Positions 62,336 to 64,000 of a stretch of 64,000 nt of DNA are shown here, in pieces. Every line of letters starts with the position of its first letter. Position 1 is the first letter of the stretch. Both the position numbers and the translations under genes were made by a program. Below the pieces are notes generated by a model that saw only the letters and a list, made by a program, of their open reading frames with translations, ran no database searches and was not told the DNA's origin. Origin of the DNA: Owenia fusiformis (taxonomy: Eukaryota; Annelida; Polychaeta; Sabellida; Oweniidae); assembly GCA_903813345.2 (NCBI GenBank), contig CAIIXF020000010.1, positions 25,010,425 through 25,074,424 on the forward strand, in the 5' to 3' direction.

Positions 62336-62625
62336 AGGCCTGTCAACTGTCCCGCAATTTGCGTATTTGTCACGCATTTGCTGAAGAATTTGAAGTCCGC
62401 CAGTTATTTTTGCGTGACAGAAAATGTCACGCAAATACGCATTTTACCTGGTAATTGTCAAGCAAAAATGTTTCTGTAGAAAAATTTCTAAAAAAGATCG
62501 TCTACACAGCAAAAATACGAACGCCGGAAAAAAATGTACGCATTTCGTTCGGACTTTTCACGCGAATTCCGTGTCACGCATTCCGTTCGAGATTTTTCGT
62601 ACCTTTGACCTTGAAAATTTTACTA
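62336..62625 (+). repeat. Repeat E, copy 3
   Basis: Closest partner of copy 2 (61577-61835), retaining CCTGTCAACTGTCCCGCAAT and the full tail CGCATTTCGTTCGGACTTTT, GTGTCACGCATTCCGTTCGA. The two copies flank the module C relative in direct orientation. A 77-codon frame spanning it is not credible. Confidence 0.85.
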
Positions 62626-62639
62626 AGTCAGAGCTCAGT

Positions 62640-63306
62640 ATGGTCTTTTGTGATTAAGCGGACCAAAATTTACATCCAAAAATCAATTTGAAAAATCAAC
62701 TTTTTTGACCTTTCAAAGGTCACTGAAGGTCAAGTAAAGGTGAAATCCTTAAACTTATGTCAGATTAGAACTCCTGGCAACTTGTAGATGATTTTCAAAA
62801 AAAATTTGGTCAAATTGAAGCAAGTTGAAAAATAACTTATTTTTACTGTTTTTTTATGTCAAATATCTCAGTAATGGTAAAAAGAACAGGTCCATTTAAC
62901 AGACTATTGGTCCACTTAGACTTTTTCTGAAAAACTCATTCTTCCATTTACTTTTAAAACCGATTGCAAGTTGTAGATATACCTTTCTTCTTGAGATGTG
63001 CAATTTTAAAAAGTGGCATAAGTTCTCCGTTTCTTTGAAAAATTGGCAGTAAGAACCCCTATCACAAGGCTGTCTGAATATGGGTACACATTATGTTTAC
63101 CATCAAAATAATATCAAAACTTATCATTATATAGAATTTAATATATGGAACATATGGCATACAAGTATTCGAAGAAGAAAATTGACAAAATCAAACGATG
63201 TATGTAGTTTACCTATGGAAATCTAGAAAACATTGTCATTTTTCGTTCACTTTGTTATCAAGTTTTAGCATGGTGCTCATTCCCTTTCATTGAAAAATTA
63301 ACCGTC
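62640..63306. other. No recognisable gene
   Basis: AT-rich, with short direct repeats of 'aggtca' (about 62715-62740). No coding or RNA signal supported. Confidence 0.5.
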
Positions 63307-63401
63307 AGCCCACACTCCCACAAAAAATATATTGAAACTGTATAATGCAGAGACTGTAAAGTAACTTCTCTGCAAATATCATTTTTGTGGGAGTTTAGGC
63401 T
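63307..63401. repeat. 95-nt imperfect hairpin
   Basis: The outer stem pairs AGCC (63307) with GGCT, then ACTCCCACAAAAA (63314-63326) with TTTTTGTGGGAGT (63382-63394). A second stem pairs TGCAGAGA with TCTCTGCA around a 13-nt loop. An asymmetric bulge separates the two stems. It could be a tiny MITE remnant or a small structured RNA precursor; the sequence alone does not decide. Confidence 0.65.
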
Positions 63402-64000
63402 CACCACTAAAACTTAACTTTTGTGATGAAAATAAGCCTGACTGGTTTATGTTTTCAATATGGCTGCTAACCTGGGCATACATGTACACTACATAACTGC
63501 ATGTACAGATTAGGCCATCCAAAATTAATTATATGTTGGCATTCTGATGAAGAGCCTTAAATTAAAAACTACAAAACCTTCATTTATCTAAAGGGTTTTA
63601 TATATAATTTAAGAATGAAAATGCAATAACACATTGTGCCAAAGCAAGTAACACACCTCTTGAGTTCAGATGACCTTGTTAATGAAGTTTATATACATGT
63701 AGTTTTTAATCAATCTTGGAACTCATTTCGCTACAATATAATCCAAGATTACAATTCCCCTTGTCATTTATATACATTACAAGTAGAGAGTACATGAGAG
63801 TACATGGGGACATTTTGTTTTTTCTGAAAACATAGAATTTAGTGACATCATTATAAGAAAATCATTTGAACGGCCTAAGTGTTTTTCTAAATAGGGAATA
63901 TAAGTAGAAATTATTTTAGGCAATCCTTTGAGTGTCATGCCATTCATACATGATGCTGCCTCATATTTTATGATATATATTGAGAGAGGATTTCTCTGAA
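63402..64000. other. No recognisable gene
   Basis: AT-rich unique sequence with a short direct repeat (GAGAGTACATG twice near 63785-63807). Nothing else supportable. Confidence 0.5.

Overview
This window is almost gene-free, satellite-dominated eukaryotic DNA. AT-rich flanks, intron-less fragments of non-LTR retrotransposons, a decayed Tc1/mariner element, GGAC/GAAC short-period repeats and a Spy-like cut-and-paste insertion all point to an invertebrate animal. A marine lophotrochozoan such as a mollusc is my guess, but nothing in the sequence proves the taxon. No intact single-copy host gene is supportable.

Layout. 1-7767 is a mosaic of old repeats. It holds a 975-bp Tc1/mariner-type element with long terminal inverted repeats sitting in a minisatellite, a 577-bp foldback palindrome, a 172-bp tandem duplication, an acidic frameshifted ORF of unknown family, and an endonuclease/reverse-transcriptase fragment of a LINE. 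7768-50735 is a satellite complex of about 43 kb made from two unrelated families. SatA has a 70-bp monomer with two main classes, rich in palindromic hexamers, and lies at 7768-9000 and 20674-40500. SatB has an AT-rich 163/232-bp unit built on a 69-bp sub-repeat and lies at 9501-20673 and 41001-50735. SatB contains five full and one partial copies of a ~747-bp passenger, here called module C. Two 500-N gaps (9001-9500 and 40501-41000) bracket a piece of exactly 31,000 bp. As given, the order is SatA(+), SatB(+), SatA(-), SatB(-). Reverse-complementing only the middle piece gives one SatA array followed by one SatB array in consistent orientation, so that piece is probably mis-oriented in the scaffold.

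50736-64000 returns to a repeat mosaic. It holds two copies of an element with arrays of AAAATGGCGGCCATTTT-type motifs ('element D'), three copies of a CGCAAATACGC-rich dispersed family ('repeat E'), two dispersed relatives of module C, a 760-bp minisatellite with 4-bp phase, a long 3' part of a LINE whose reverse transcriptase (514 codons from the first TTG) is uninterrupted, and an 95-nt hairpin near the end.

The most informative single item is a 929-bp insertion in SatB at 46339-47267. SatB supplies dozens of empty sites, so the insertion point can be read to the base: it lies between AAA and TTT with no target-site duplication. That is the behaviour described for Spy transposons. Satellite names (A, B) and element names (C, D, E) are labels used only here.
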